A stretch of DNA of 64,000 bases from Formosa sp. (GTDB lineage: Bacteria > Bacteroidota > Bacteroidia > Flavobacteriales > Flavobacteriaceae), in assembly GCA_018673215.1 (NCBI GenBank), contig JABHDE010000052.1, positions 1 through 64,000 of the forward strand. Reading direction: 5' to 3'. Every line of letters starts with the position of its first letter. Position 1 is the first letter of the stretch. The translations under genes and the position numbers were made by a program. This document shows, piece after piece, positions 8,960 to 19,458 of the stretch. The notes beneath the pieces are model-generated. The model was not told where the DNA came from, made no database searches, and worked only from the letters and a program-made list of their open reading frames with translations.

Positions 8960-10873
8960 TTATTTAATCATTTCGTAGCTACGGTTGATAAAATTGGTCA
9001 AGGCTTCTCCTTTCAGAAGTCCTTGAGACAATTGTGCCAAATCCAAGCTTTGAGAAATTAATCGCTGTTGTTTTTTCTTTGTTTTGGTATTTAGAATTTC
9101 TCCGACCAATTCTGAGTTGGTGTTGACAATAAGGTTATGCATTTCAGGCATATTTCCCATTCCAAACATTCCGCCACCGCCACCGGTTTGTTGCATCTCT
9201 TTCATTCGACGCATAAACTCGGGCTGTGTAATCATAAAAGGGGCAGAACTGCTGTCCATGGCTTCTAATTGCACCATGAATTTTTCCGAAGGCACAATTT
9301 CTTTCAAAATAGTTTCTAGGGCGGTTTTGTCCTCGTCACTCAACTTAGAAACAGTAGCTTCCTCTTTTTTAATCAGATTGTCAACATGGTCCGAATCTAC
9401 ACGCACAAAGCTTGTGTTTTCCTTTTCACTTTCTAATTTCTGAATTAAATGCGATACAATAGGAGAGTCTAACAACAATACTTCATATCCTTTGGTTTTT
9501 GCTGCTTCAATATAGCTGTGTTGCGCATCTTTGTCAGAAGCATATAAAATAACTAATTTATCGTCCTTATCGGTTTGATTAGCTTTGATCTTGTTATAAA
9601 GTTCGTCATAAGTGTAATAGGTTCCATCTACAGAAGGATATAAGGCAAACGCATTTGATTTTTCAAAGAATTTGTCTTCAGAAAGCATTCCGTATTCAAT
9701 TACAATCTTAATATCATTCCATTTCGCTTCATAATCTTCTCTATTAGAATTGAAAAGAGATTTCATTTTATCCGCTACTTTTTTTGTGATATATGACGCT
9801 ATTTTTTTAACTGCACCATCGGCTTGAAGATACGAGCGAGAAACATTCAATGGAATGTCTGGTGAGTCAATGACTCCTCTCAACATAGTTAAAAATTCAG
9901 GAACAATCCCTTCGACATTGTCTGTTACAAATACTTGGTTTTGATACAATTGAATTTTATCCTTTTGAATGTTCATATCATTCCCCATTTTTGGGAAGTA
10001 TAAAATTCCTGTCAAGTTGAATGGGTAGTCTACATTTAAATGAATATTAAATAAAGGCTCTTCAAACTGAGTTGGATACAGCTCGCGGTAAAATCCTTTA
10101 TAGTCCGAATCTTCTAACTCCGTAGGTTGTTTGGTCCAAGCAGGTGTTGGGTTGTTAATAATATTGTCAACCGTGATCTTACGCTGAGGTTCTGTAGTTT
10201 CTTTTCCGTCTTTGTCTGTAGTAGTTGCTGGTTCATGCGAAGGATCGTTTTCTTCTTTAGTTCCAAATTTAATTGGAATTGGCATGAACTTATTGTATTT
10301 ATTTAAAAGAGTGGTAATACGACTTTCTTCTAGGAATTCTGTAGAATCTTCAGCAATGTGTAAGATAATTTCTGTTCCTCTTTCTGTTTTGTCAGAAGCT
10401 TCCAGTGTGTATTGTGGGCTGCCATCACAAGTCCAATGTGCAGCAGGTTCGTCTTTGTAGGTCTTGGTGATAATTTCTACTTTTTCAGCGACCATAAAGG
10501 CAGAGTAAAAGCCCAATCCAAAATGACCGATAATCCCAGCATCATCTACTTTATCTTTGTATTTATCTAAAAATTCTTCGGCTCCAGAAAAAGCAACTTC
10601 ATTGATGTACTTCTGAACCTCGTCTGAGGTCATTCCTAAACCTTGATCGATGATGTGAAGTTTTTTTCCTTCTTTATCGATTTTAATTTCGATTTTCGGT
10701 GCTCCATATTTTACACTGGCTTCGCCAATGTTGGTTAAGTGTTTTAATTTTAGAGTGGCGTCTGTGGCATTACTCACTAATTCACGCAAAAATATTTCGT
10801 GATCGCTATAGAGGAATTTTTTTATCAGTGGAAAAATATTTTCTACGGATACATTAATCGTTCCTTTTGACAT
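8960..10873 (-). CDS. htpG: molecular chaperone HtpG (Hsp90)
   Basis: ATP-dependent Hsp90 chaperone of 637 residues, full length. The GHKL ATPase site is visible in LRELVSNATDA (catalytic Glu and Mg-binding Asn), DQGLGMT and GHFGLGFYSAF. The middle domain includes LNVSRSYLQ. A Gly/Met-rich insert (GGGGGMFGMGNMPEMHN) sits in the C-terminal dimerisation region, as in other Bacteroidota copies I recall. It is divergent from fabH. I did not see a CIRCE or clear heat-shock operator. Confidence 0.96.
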   Translation of the reverse strand: MSKGTINVSVENIFPLIKKFLYSDHEIFLRELVSNATDATLKLKHLTNIGEASVKYGAPKIEIKIDKEGKKLHIIDQGLGMTSDEVQKYINEVAFSGAEEFLDKYKDKVDDAGIIGHFGLGFYSAFMVAEKVEIITKTYKDEPAAHWTCDGSPQYTLEASDKTERGTEIILHIAEDSTEFLEESRITTLLNKYNKFMPIPIKFGTKEENDPSHEPATTTDKDGKETTEPQRKITVDNIINNPTPAWTKQPTELEDSDYKGFYRELYPTQFEEPLFNIHLNVDYPFNLTGILYFPKMGNDMNIQKDKIQLYQNQVFVTDNVEGIVPEFLTMLRGVIDSPDIPLNVSRSYLQADGAVKKIASYITKKVADKMKSLFNSNREDYEAKWNDIKIVIEYGMLSEDKFFEKSNAFALYPSVDGTYYTYDELYNKIKANQTDKDDKLVILYASDKDAQHSYIEAAKTKGYEVLLLDSPIVSHLIQKLESEKENTSFVRVDSDHVDNLIKKEEATVSKLSDEDKTALETILKEIVPSEKFMVQLEAMDSSSAPFMITQPEFMRRMKEMQQTGGGGGMFGMGNMPEMHNLIVNTNSELVGEILNTKTKKKQQRLISQSLDLAQLSQGLLKGEALTNFINRSYEMIK

Positions 10874-10957
10874 AATTGTATTGATTTAAAAGTTATAATA
10901 TCTCTATAGTCAAAAAAAATACCAAATATTAAAAAGTGACAAACTGACATTTTAGCT

Positions 10958-10965
10958 TATATTTG
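10958..10965 (+). promoter_or_regulatory. -7 promoter box for fabH
   Basis: TATATTTG is a full match to TAnnTTTG, 26 bases before ATG 10992. Confidence 0.4.
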
Positions 10966-10991
10966 TTTTACCTCTTACACAAACTAACAGT

Positions 10992-12002
10992 ATGTACAAC
11001 TCAAAAATTATAGGATTAGGACATTATGTGCCTGAAAACATTGTCACGAATGACGATTTGTCTAAGATCATGGAAACTTCGGATGAATGGATTCAAGATC
11101 GTACGGGGATCAAAGAACGTCGTTGGGCAAAACCAGGCGATGGACAATCGACTTTTACAATGGGATTGGAAGCTGCCAAAAAGGCCATTTTAAACGCTGG
11201 TATCGAAAAAGAAGATATAGACCTTATTGTATTTGCAACCTTAAGTCCCGATTATTATTTCCCTGGACCGGGAGTACAAATTCAAGAAGCTTTAGGAATT
11301 GATACGGTAGCGGCTTTGGATATTAGAGCACAATGCTCGGGATTTGTATATTCAATTTCGGTGGCCGATCAATTTATAAAAACGGGTATGTACAAAAACA
11401 TCCTTGTGATTGGTAGTGAATTGCAATCGCATGGGATTGACAAATCGACTCGTGGTCGAAGCATATCAGTAATTTTTGGAGATGGTGCCGGCGCTGCTGT
11501 ATTGACTCGTGAAGAAGATTTGACAAAAGGGATTTTATCTACTCATATACATTCAGAAGGTAAGCATGCGCTTGAACTTGCTACTGAAGCACCGGGTATG
11601 GGCACACGTTGGGTGACCGATATCATTAAAGATAACGACCCCGAAGATTTTAGCTACCATCCTTATATGAATGGACAATTTGTTTTTAAGCATGCAATCA
11701 AACGCTTTAGTGAGGTGATCAATGAAGGTTTGCAAAAAAATAATTTAGAAGTTTCAGATATTGATATGTTAATTCCGCATCAAGCCAATTTGCGTATTTC
11801 TCAGTTTATTCAAAAGAAATTTGGATTGTTGGACGATCAATTATACAACAACATTCAAAAATACGGAAACACCACGGCTGCCTCCATTCCAATTGCCTTA
11901 TCTGAAGCCCATGAACAAGGGAAAATCAAAGATGGAGACACGGTTGTTTTAGCCGCTTTCGGAAGTGGATTCACTTGGGGAAGTGTGATTATCAAATGGT
12001 AG
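10992..12002 (+). CDS. fabH: 3-oxoacyl-ACP synthase III family protein
   Basis: KAS III-type thiolase-fold enzyme that condenses acyl-CoA with malonyl-ACP. The catalytic triad is Cys115 in RAQCSGF, His in IPHQANLRI and Asn in YGNTTAASIP. SDEWIQDRTGIKERRW is the usual N-terminal signature. Length is 336 residues. It stands alone, away from plsX/rpmF, so it may be one of several FabH paralogues and its role in starting fatty-acid chains or in a special lipid is not certain. Confidence 0.9.
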   Translation: MYNSKIIGLGHYVPENIVTNDDLSKIMETSDEWIQDRTGIKERRWAKPGDGQSTFTMGLEAAKKAILNAGIEKEDIDLIVFATLSPDYYFPGPGVQIQEALGIDTVAALDIRAQCSGFVYSISVADQFIKTGMYKNILVIGSELQSHGIDKSTRGRSISVIFGDGAGAAVLTREEDLTKGILSTHIHSEGKHALELATEAPGMGTRWVTDIIKDNDPEDFSYHPYMNGQFVFKHAIKRFSEVINEGLQKNNLEVSDIDMLIPHQANLRISQFIQKKFGLLDDQLYNNIQKYGNTTAASIPIALSEAHEQGKIKDGDTVVLAAFGSGFTWGSVIIKW

Positions 12003-12012
12003 TTATTTAGGG

Positions 12013-14475
12013 TCACATAAACCCACCAGAAGATTTTTCATCATTCGCTCTGTTTTTTCGAGACTTGGCACTGTATTTTGTATTTCCAAATCTATATGTG
12101 AGCCCTAAATAAATCGTATTACTTTCCCAGTTAAATTCTCCTTCTTGGATATAAGGACTGCTGCCATCAAAGCCGAACTTCATGGTGTTTAGGATGTCGT
12201 TGTAATTCAGACTGACACTTCCTTTACCATCAAGAAAACTCACTCGCGAGCCAATATTCACAAAATACATTGGCTTTACATTGAACTGTAAATTTGAGTT
12301 TGCACCTCTGTAAAATCCAAAAGCGGTGAGGTTTACCCTTTTACTTACTTTGAAGCTGTTGTAAAGTCTAAAGTTCCATACAATATTATCCACTGTTTTT
12401 ATTTCAGTGACGATATCGTTAACTACTGCGGTTTCTAATGGGGTTTCCAGACGCTCAGCAATGCCTTTGAGAGTTTGAGAATAGAGATCAAAACTACCAT
12501 TTAAACTCCACCATTTAGTAGGCTTATAACTGCTTGATAATTCAACTCCATGAGCAGTTGAATTGTCAAAATTATCATGAGTTAAAATTATACGTCCCGA
12601 GTTCACATCTGAGCGATCAATAAATAAAGCTCTGTTGATTTCATTCGAAATTTTTCTGTAAAAGGTTCCGAATGTGACGCTGCCTCCTTTTATGTTTCGA
12701 GTGTAATTAAACTCCATAGAATTGGTGAACTGAGGACGAAGATTGATATTCCCATAAGAAGATATCAAGGGGGTACTCCATTCTTTAATGGGGTTAACTT
12801 GTCCAATTCCTGGGCGGTCTATACGTCTGCTGTAATTGATCTGAAAGGAGTTTTTCTCAGAAGGTTCGTATGTGATATAGGCTGAGGGATAGAATTCAAA
12901 GTAGTCATTTGAAAAAGCTGTTTCGGAACTGTTGTTTAGCGGTTGACTTGTTTTTATTTCTAAGGCGTTCACATTTACATTTTCTAATCGCAATCCCAAT
13001 TGATACGACCATTTGTCAATTTTTTTGTTATAATTTCCATACAATGAATAGATATTTCGGGTATAATCAAAATCTGAACTAGGAGTAGGAACTAAACTGC
13101 CTGAGATATCATAAGTGTCTCCGGTGGATGCATAACCGATTAATGAGTTAAAGAGATTTGCTTGTAATCCGAGTTCAATTTTTGAATTTTCATTGAATGG
13201 ATTGGCATAGTCAAGATTTAAGATAGTTCGTTTACGATTTGTTTTGTTAAGGTCTATATAATCGGTACTACTGCCTACAGGATATGAAAAATCGGCAATT
13301 CCATTGCTCGAATATGTGTTGTGGTCTATTTCAAACTCAATGTTATGACCGTCGTCGTCAAAATTAATTTTATAATCAAAATTGTATTGACTGGTAGAAT
13401 TATCTCCTTTGTCTAACCACAGTTGTGTTTGGTCAAGAGAATGGTTATTTACATAAATAGCATTCGACTCTCCATCGTTTTTATAATCAGATGTGTTTTG
13501 ATTGGTAGAAATAGATAGGGTGTGCTTCTCATTTATATAGTAATCCACTCCAAATTTGATCAAATGATTTTTAGTGTTATCATTGAAACTAAATAGTTGT
13601 TTAGAATTATTTTCAGGTCTATTTATGTTTCCATGGTTTTTATTTTCAGAAATATTGTTACTATAATTCGCATAAACATTCAATTTTCCGTTACGGTAAT
13701 TAGTGGTTAAGGCACTATTGAATTTAGCGGTCCTTTCGTAAGCAAGTCCCATGCTTAAATTACCGTTAAACCCGAGCATTGTGTTTTTGTGTAAAATGAT
13801 ATTGATCAGACCACTCATGCCTTCAGGATTGTATTTGGCAGAAGGGTTAGTGATAAGTTCAATAGATTTAATAGCGGTAGATGGAATTTGCTTTAACAAT
13901 TGCGCTGTAGGTATGTTTGATAATTTTCCATCAACCATCACTCTTACGTTAGTATTTCCTCTTAAACTAATATCGCCAGTTTGAGGATCTACACTCACTG
14001 AGGGAATACCAACCATAAGTTCAGAAGCCGTTCCGCTAGCCGCTAAATCTTTACCTATAGTAATCACTTTTCGATCTACTTTTTGTTGAATGCTAGAAGT
14101 TTCAGCGATGATTGTGACTTCGTCGAGTGCTGTATTGTCTTCTTCAATGACAATGGTTCCTAAATCGAGAGTTTTTGTGTCACGATTCAGAGTGACTTCT
14201 TTATTTATAGTCTTATAGCCAATATATTGAATAGAAACTATAAAGGTGGTTTCTTTAATGTTTGAAATTTCAAAAACCCCATCTTGATCGGTAATTACTC
14301 CAGTAATAAGTTCTCCTGACTGTGATTTGATAATGATATTAACGAAGGCAAGAGGTTCAGTTGATTTGGAATCGATCACCCGACCACTGATACTGCTCTC
14401 GTCTAAAATATTGTGAGCAAAAAGAGCTAAATGGGAGAACATTAAAAAAGTAAGTAAGACTGCTATATTTTTCAT
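12013..14475 (-). CDS. TonB-dependent receptor-like outer membrane beta-barrel protein
   Basis: An 820-residue outer-membrane protein. A signal peptide (residues 1-20) is followed by a carboxypeptidase-like regulatory domain (about 30-115: SGRVIDSKSTEPLAFVNIII...GVFEISN), a plug-like region (about 140-230, SLRGNTNVRVMVDGK) and a large beta-barrel to the C-terminus. It resembles the outer membrane beta-barrel family common in Bacteroidota (CarboxypepD_reg plus barrel). The ligand is unknown. It converges on fabH with a 10-base gap. Confidence 0.85.
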   Translation of the reverse strand: MKNIAVLLTFLMFSHLALFAHNILDESSISGRVIDSKSTEPLAFVNIIIKSQSGELITGVITDQDGVFEISNIKETTFIVSIQYIGYKTINKEVTLNRDTKTLDLGTIVIEEDNTALDEVTIIAETSSIQQKVDRKVITIGKDLAASGTASELMVGIPSVSVDPQTGDISLRGNTNVRVMVDGKLSNIPTAQLLKQIPSTAIKSIELITNPSAKYNPEGMSGLINIILHKNTMLGFNGNLSMGLAYERTAKFNSALTTNYRNGKLNVYANYSNNISENKNHGNINRPENNSKQLFSFNDNTKNHLIKFGVDYYINEKHTLSISTNQNTSDYKNDGESNAIYVNNHSLDQTQLWLDKGDNSTSQYNFDYKINFDDDGHNIEFEIDHNTYSSNGIADFSYPVGSSTDYIDLNKTNRKRTILNLDYANPFNENSKIELGLQANLFNSLIGYASTGDTYDISGSLVPTPSSDFDYTRNIYSLYGNYNKKIDKWSYQLGLRLENVNVNALEIKTSQPLNNSSETAFSNDYFEFYPSAYITYEPSEKNSFQINYSRRIDRPGIGQVNPIKEWSTPLISSYGNINLRPQFTNSMEFNYTRNIKGGSVTFGTFYRKISNEINRALFIDRSDVNSGRIILTHDNFDNSTAHGVELSSSYKPTKWWSLNGSFDLYSQTLKGIAERLETPLETAVVNDIVTEIKTVDNIVWNFRLYNSFKVSKRVNLTAFGFYRGANSNLQFNVKPMYFVNIGSRVSFLDGKGSVSLNYNDILNTMKFGFDGSSPYIQEGEFNWESNTIYLGLTYRFGNTKYSAKSRKNRANDEKSSGGFM

Positions 14476-14541
14476 TTATTTGGGGTTAGATTAATATGCT
14501 TTTGTAAATTAGACGACATAAAAATAATATTGTTACTGTAT

Positions 14542-14907
14542 ATGCAAAATAAAATCACCCTCGTTCTCGGTGCTTCTTTGAATCCTATTCGCTACTCTAA
14601 TATGGCAATCTGTCGATTATCTGAAAATGCGATTGAAGTGAAGGCTTTTGGACTTAAAAAAGGGAGGGTGTCTGGCGTTGATATTGATACGGAATTAATG
14701 CCTTACCAAAATATTCATACCGTCACCTTATATCTGAATCCCAAACGCCAAGAGGCTTATTATGAGTATATAATTGGTTTAAATCCTCAACGGGTTATAT
14801 TTAATCCCGGCACTGAAAATCCTCAATTATACAAGCTTTTAAGTGATGCATCTATACATTATGAAGTTGCTTGTACACTTGTGTTACTTTCTACGAATCA
14901 GTATTAA
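14542..14907 (+). CDS. CoA-binding (YccU-like Rossmann) protein
   Basis: A small (121-residue) Rossmann-fold CoA-binding-domain protein. It has [16 protein letters not shown] near the N-terminus and [14 protein letters not shown], equivalent to the NPG-x-E-N motif of the YccU family. The frame extends to TTG 14530, but ATG 14542 ([12 protein letters not shown]) gives the normal N-terminus. Its end overlaps the end of the facing symporter by 24 bases. The physiological role of the family is unclear. Confidence 0.85.
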   Translation: MQNKITLVLGASLNPIRYSNMAICRLSENAIEVKAFGLKKGRVSGVDIDTELMPYQNIHTVTLYLNPKRQEAYYEYIIGLNPQRVIFNPGTENPQLYKLLSDASIHYEVACTLVLLSTNQY

Positions 14908-16341
14908 TCCTAAAAAAGTAAGGAGCCCGTTCAAAGGCAGAAGCTCGTAGCCTATTTCATAGCCACCTAGGTAGTCTGCAGGGATGCTGCCAAGCATAAA
15001 CACAATGACAACCGAAGCCAAGGCGACCATCCAGACATACCGATCTTTTATTTTATAATTGGTAAAAATCCCAAAAGCAAACAAGCCTAAAAGAGGCCCG
15101 TAGGTATACCCCGCCACGGTCAATAAGCTATTAATGACATTAGAGTTTAGAATGTATTTAAAAGCGATGATGACCACCACCAAAAGTACACTCATGCCGA
15201 TATGAGTTTTTTTACGAATTGATTTTTGCTGTTGTTCGGATTTGTCTTTCATGTCCAAAATATCTACACAAAAGGAGGTAGTCAATGAAGTCAGGGCGCT
15301 GTCTGCACTGCTATAGGCAGCGGCAATCAACCCAAGGATAAATGTAATCCCTAGCGTAATCCCTAAGCCGCTATTAAGAGCAATTTCTGGAAATAATAAA
15401 TCTGTCTTGGGTTCGCCGTCTAGAAGCGGAATTACAATGTTGTTTTGCTCGGCATAAATAAACAAAAGCGCTCCCAAGAGCATGAATAAAAAGGTTACAA
15501 ATGTGAGTACAACACTGAACGAAAGCATATTTTTTTGAGCATCCTTAAGCGATTTGCAGCTTAGGTTTTTTTGCATCATATCTTGATCCAATCCAGTCAT
15601 ACAGATCGTCACAAACATTCCCCCAAAAAAGGATTTCAAAAAATATTTTTTATCTAAAACACTGTCGGTATTAAAAATTTTACTGTAAGATTTTAATTCG
15701 TCCGAGGCTAAAAATTCAGAGAAACTCCAGCCCAAACGATCCGTAATAAAATAAATTGACAAAACGACTGCAGTAATCATAAATAAAGTTTGAAGTGTAT
15801 CGGTCCAGACAATGGTTTTAATACCGCCTTTGAAGGTGTAAATCCAAATCAATAAAATAGAAATGACAACAGTGACTTCGAAAGGAACATTCCATTCGTT
15901 AAATACAAATTGCTGCAACACAATCGCCACTAAATACAACCGAAATGCGGCTCCTAAAACTCTAGATATAAAAAAGAAAAAAGCCCCTGTTTTATGACTT
16001 ACAAATCCAAAGCGTTGAAGAAGGTATTCGTAAATGGATGTTAAATTTAATTTATAATAGACAGGAAGCAGTACAAAAGCAACCACTACATAACCAACCA
16101 TATAACCCAAAACAACTTGAAAGTAACTAAATTGTGACGCTTCGACCCACCCTGGAACCGAAATAAAAGTCACTCCAGACAACGAGGCTCCGATCATTCC
16201 AAAAGCCACCAAATACCAAGGCGACTGTTTGCCAGCTTTAAAAAAATCGACATTGGAGTCGTTTTTTCCAGTTAGGTAAGAAATGAGAATTAAAACTAAA
16301 AAATAAACTAGAAGGAGTGTTAAAATTAAAGAAGAGCTCAT
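14884..16341 (-). CDS. sodium:solute symporter (SSS family)
   Basis: A 485-residue inner-membrane transporter with about 13 hydrophobic segments, of the SSS (SLC5) family. Visible features are [17 protein letters not shown] in TM1-2, the loop [18 protein letters not shown] and the sodium-site region [18 protein letters not shown]. The substrate is unknown; candidates are sugars, sialic acid or amino acids. The start codon lies 4 bases after a TAATTTTG box (16346-16353, minus strand). Confidence 0.9.
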   Translation of the reverse strand: MSSSLILTLLLVYFLVLILISYLTGKNDSNVDFFKAGKQSPWYLVAFGMIGASLSGVTFISVPGWVEASQFSYFQVVLGYMVGYVVVAFVLLPVYYKLNLTSIYEYLLQRFGFVSHKTGAFFFFISRVLGAAFRLYLVAIVLQQFVFNEWNVPFEVTVVISILLIWIYTFKGGIKTIVWTDTLQTLFMITAVVLSIYFITDRLGWSFSEFLASDELKSYSKIFNTDSVLDKKYFLKSFFGGMFVTICMTGLDQDMMQKNLSCKSLKDAQKNMLSFSVVLTFVTFLFMLLGALLFIYAEQNNIVIPLLDGEPKTDLLFPEIALNSGLGITLGITFILGLIAAAYSSADSALTSLTTSFCVDILDMKDKSEQQQKSIRKKTHIGMSVLLVVVIIAFKYILNSNVINSLLTVAGYTYGPLLGLFAFGIFTNYKIKDRYVWMVALASVVIVFMLGSIPADYLGGYEIGYELLPLNGLLTFLGLILIRRK

Positions 16342-16345
16342 TTGA

Positions 16346-16353
16346 CAAAATTA
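16346..16353 (-). promoter_or_regulatory. -7 box abutting symporter start (leaderless-type)
   Basis: The minus strand reads TAATTTTG, then four bases, then ATG. The predicted transcription start coincides with the start codon. Confidence 0.35.
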
Positions 16354-16392
16354 ATTTAATTACTTTTACGAAGTTAATTAATTTAAAATTTT

Positions 16393-19386
16393 ATGATGAG
16401 TAAATTAACTGTTATTTTAGGTGCTTTTCTTTTTTCATTTTTATGTATTCAATCTCAAGAATATCAAAAGATGATCAATTCAGGTCAATATACAGTCCAA
16501 CAAATTCAGGACAGTGCTGAATCTTATTTTGAAAACAGAGACAAAGGCAGAGGGACTGGCTATAAAAGTTACAAACGTTGGGAGTATGATGCGATTCGTA
16601 TGCAAGATGACAATGGACTTTTAAAATCGCCTTTGTTTTACTACAACGAACTAGAACGTTATAACTCTTACAGAAATAATTCCACGCAATTGGGACAAAG
16701 ACGTAGGGTTGCCAATTGGGAACAGTTAGGGCCGTATGAGTGGAATCAAACGTCTGGATGGAATCCAGGAGTGGGACGAATCACAAGTATAGGAATTGAT
16801 CCTAATAACGAAAACCATATGATTATAGGTTCCCCAACTGGTGGAGTTTGGAAAACCACAGATGGGAGTGCGACCTGGACTGCATTAACAGATAACCTTT
16901 CTAATATTAATGTCTATGCATTAACGATCCATCCCACAAATTCTAATATTTATTTTTGGGGAAGTGATGGCGGTGTTATTTTTAAATCCACAGATGCCGG
17001 AGCCACTTGGAACGAATTAGCAGATACAGGATATGGAAATGTAAATAAAATTTTAATCAATCCATCGAACACGAATCAACTATTTTGTTCAACAGAATAT
17101 TCTGGAATTTTTCAATCTACGGATGGGGGTGCCAATTGGGACAAAATCCACGCAAGCTCTAGTCGAGGGTACGATATAGAGTTCAAGCCAGGAGATACCA
17201 ATACAATTTATGCATCAGGGAATTCGTTTTTTAAATCTATAGATGGTGGTTTAACCTTTTTTAATAGTTTGTTTAGTCCTTGGACTCAGGAAAATGTGCA
17301 AGGTCAAACAAATTGGACTATTGGAGCATCAAATCCTTGGGGCTCTGTTAGTCCTATTCAAGGAGATGTGATGGCGAATTTTTACTTGCCAAGCTATGAT
17401 AATCCAATTACAAGATTAGTTACTCCGGCTTTAGATTTGAGTAATGCAGCATCGCCAGAGCTCAATTTTTCTTTTTCGAATCTTCGATGGGTTTCTTCTT
17501 TCTTAAATGGATTTCGAGTACTTTACAAAACATCTATTGATGGTGAATGGATAGAATTAGCGAACTACCCTGACTCAGTGCCAGATTGGCAAAATGTTAC
17601 ATTAGCTTTACCAGAGGCCTCAGACGATTATTATATTGCATTTGAAGTGACTAATAATTATGGTAAACCCACAACATTAGATGCCGTATCCATTGAAGAT
17701 TCTTCATTGGGTATTATTTTCGAAAATGGATTTGAATTGGGTGAAAATGATTTTTCAAATGGCCCAAAAATGATAGGCGTTTCTGCTGATAATCCAGATG
17801 TTGTGTATGTACTAGAAGCTGCTAGCGGCATATTTGGAGGGTTTTATAAATCTACTGATGGTGGTGCTAATTTTACAAAATTAGATCATTCAGGAAAAAA
17901 TTATTTCGGGTACAGCTCAGATGCAGATGATGACAGAGGTCAAGCTCCTAGAGATATGGATATTATTGTCAACCCATCTGATGCTGAGGATGTTCATATT
18001 GCAGGCATCCTTTCTTGGAGATCAACAAATGGGGGTACAGACTTTAATATCACTTCTCAATGGGTTCCAGAAAACGCTGCAGATCAAAACATAGGCTATT
18101 GCCATGCCGATATCGATCTGATGATTTATCATAATGATAAAATATATGTGGGAAGTGATGGCGGCATCTTTGTAGCCAATGACCCGTTGAATGTCAGTAG
18201 CACTTATTATACCGATTTAACAGAAGGCTTGGGAATTCGTCAATTTTATAAAATTGGAATTAGCCAAACAGATCCAGTTATTGTTTCTGGGGGATCACAA
18301 GACAATGGAACTTCGGTTTACAGAGCCGATGGTATTTGGTATGATTGGTTAGGCGCCGATGGAATGGAAACCTTTATCGACCATTCAAATTCTAATATCC
18401 TGTATGGAACTTCTCAAAATGGTACTCTATATAAATCATACGATCAAGGAGATACTAGAAATTGGATCAACCATGGATATTTTGATGATGTTGATGGTCC
18501 CGATGGTAGTTGGGTGACCCCTTTTGAGCAGGATCCTAATGTTGCTTCGACACTATACTCTGGGTACAGTGAAATATATAAATCCATTGATGCAGGAGAT
18601 ACTTGGACTTCTATTTCACAAAATTTTGGTAGCACTGCAAATCATCTAAAAATAGCACCTTCTGACAGTAATACCATGTATGCGGCATATGGAGAGAGTC
18701 TTTATAAAACCACAGACGGGGGGGCTAATGCAGATTGGACGCAGTTGACAGGATTTTTAGGAAATATTAATTCCATTGCCATTCATCCAACAGATTCAAA
18801 TAAACTAGCCATTGCAACTAATGCATCTGAAAAGGTCTATGTTTCTAGTGATGGTGGTGTAACTTGGAGTATTGCAACGCATGACTTGCCTGATTTTTCT
18901 GCCTTGGCATTGGTTTGGGATACAACCTATGGAGAAGATATATTGTACCTTGGAATGAATTATGGGGTTTATTATTTGAGAACCAATGAAACCACTTGGA
19001 CCTCTTACAATACCGGACTGCCAAATGTTCAAGTTCGTGAACTTGAAATAAATACAGCCGATAACAAAATGTATGTAGCGACATACGGACGGGGACTCTG
19101 GCGTGTTAACTTGTTTAACCCTGGAGCTTTATCAATGGACGACTTACAAACTTCAGATTTGATTCTGTCGCCAAATCCATCCACTGGAACTTTTAAGCTA
19201 AATTGGCAATTAAATGATCAGGTAACGATTAAGATTTATGATTCTCTTGGAAAGTTAGTTTTTTACGAAAAAAATAGAGATCTATCTCGAAATTCTGAAA
19301 TAGAATTAGAGGTCCAACAAGGTTTGTACTTTTTAAAAGTAAATACAATAAATCAGGAAATCACTAAAAAATTAATTATAAACTAA
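16393..19386 (+). CDS. T9SS-secreted beta-propeller (VPS10/BNR-repeat) protein
   Basis: A 997-residue secreted or surface protein. It has a signal peptide (residues 1-21). Many BNR/sortilin-type repeats (GGVWKTTDGSATW, GGVIFKSTDAGATW, IFQSTDGGANW and others) form one or two beta-propellers. A C-terminal type A T9SS sorting domain spans about 925-997 (LSPNPSTGTFKLNW...GLYFLKVNT...KKLIIN). Residues about 297-440 interrupt the propeller with a jelly-roll/MAM-like stretch (TPALDLSNAASPELNFSFSN...). Such proteins often bind or process polymers at the surface; no catalytic motif is obvious. Start ATG 16393 or 16396. Confidence 0.88.
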   Translation: MMSKLTVILGAFLFSFLCIQSQEYQKMINSGQYTVQQIQDSAESYFENRDKGRGTGYKSYKRWEYDAIRMQDDNGLLKSPLFYYNELERYNSYRNNSTQLGQRRRVANWEQLGPYEWNQTSGWNPGVGRITSIGIDPNNENHMIIGSPTGGVWKTTDGSATWTALTDNLSNINVYALTIHPTNSNIYFWGSDGGVIFKSTDAGATWNELADTGYGNVNKILINPSNTNQLFCSTEYSGIFQSTDGGANWDKIHASSSRGYDIEFKPGDTNTIYASGNSFFKSIDGGLTFFNSLFSPWTQENVQGQTNWTIGASNPWGSVSPIQGDVMANFYLPSYDNPITRLVTPALDLSNAASPELNFSFSNLRWVSSFLNGFRVLYKTSIDGEWIELANYPDSVPDWQNVTLALPEASDDYYIAFEVTNNYGKPTTLDAVSIEDSSLGIIFENGFELGENDFSNGPKMIGVSADNPDVVYVLEAASGIFGGFYKSTDGGANFTKLDHSGKNYFGYSSDADDDRGQAPRDMDIIVNPSDAEDVHIAGILSWRSTNGGTDFNITSQWVPENAADQNIGYCHADIDLMIYHNDKIYVGSDGGIFVANDPLNVSSTYYTDLTEGLGIRQFYKIGISQTDPVIVSGGSQDNGTSVYRADGIWYDWLGADGMETFIDHSNSNILYGTSQNGTLYKSYDQGDTRNWINHGYFDDVDGPDGSWVTPFEQDPNVASTLYSGYSEIYKSIDAGDTWTSISQNFGSTANHLKIAPSDSNTMYAAYGESLYKTTDGGANADWTQLTGFLGNINSIAIHPTDSNKLAIATNASEKVYVSSDGGVTWSIATHDLPDFSALALVWDTTYGEDILYLGMNYGVYYLRTNETTWTSYNTGLPNVQVRELEINTADNKMYVATYGRGLWRVNLFNPGALSMDDLQTSDLILSPNPSTGTFKLNWQLNDQVTIKIYDSLGKLVFYEKNRDLSRNSEIELEVQQGLYFLKVNTINQEITKKLIIN

Positions 19387-19446
19387 GCACTGTTTCCAGT
19401 GTTCGGAGATGTTTAATTTCATGATATAAATTCGTTTAATTTTATC

Positions 19447-19454
19447 TAAATTTG
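19447..19454 (+). promoter_or_regulatory. -7 box abutting recR start (leaderless-type)
   Basis: TAAATTTG, then four bases (TGTC), then ATG 19459. The predicted start of transcription falls on the start codon. Confidence 0.35.
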
Positions 19455-19458
19455 TGTC

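Noticed and set aside
19388-19401. Hairpin CACTG-TTTC-CAGTG after the T9SS protein
   Set aside because: Short stem without a T run; too weak to call a terminator.
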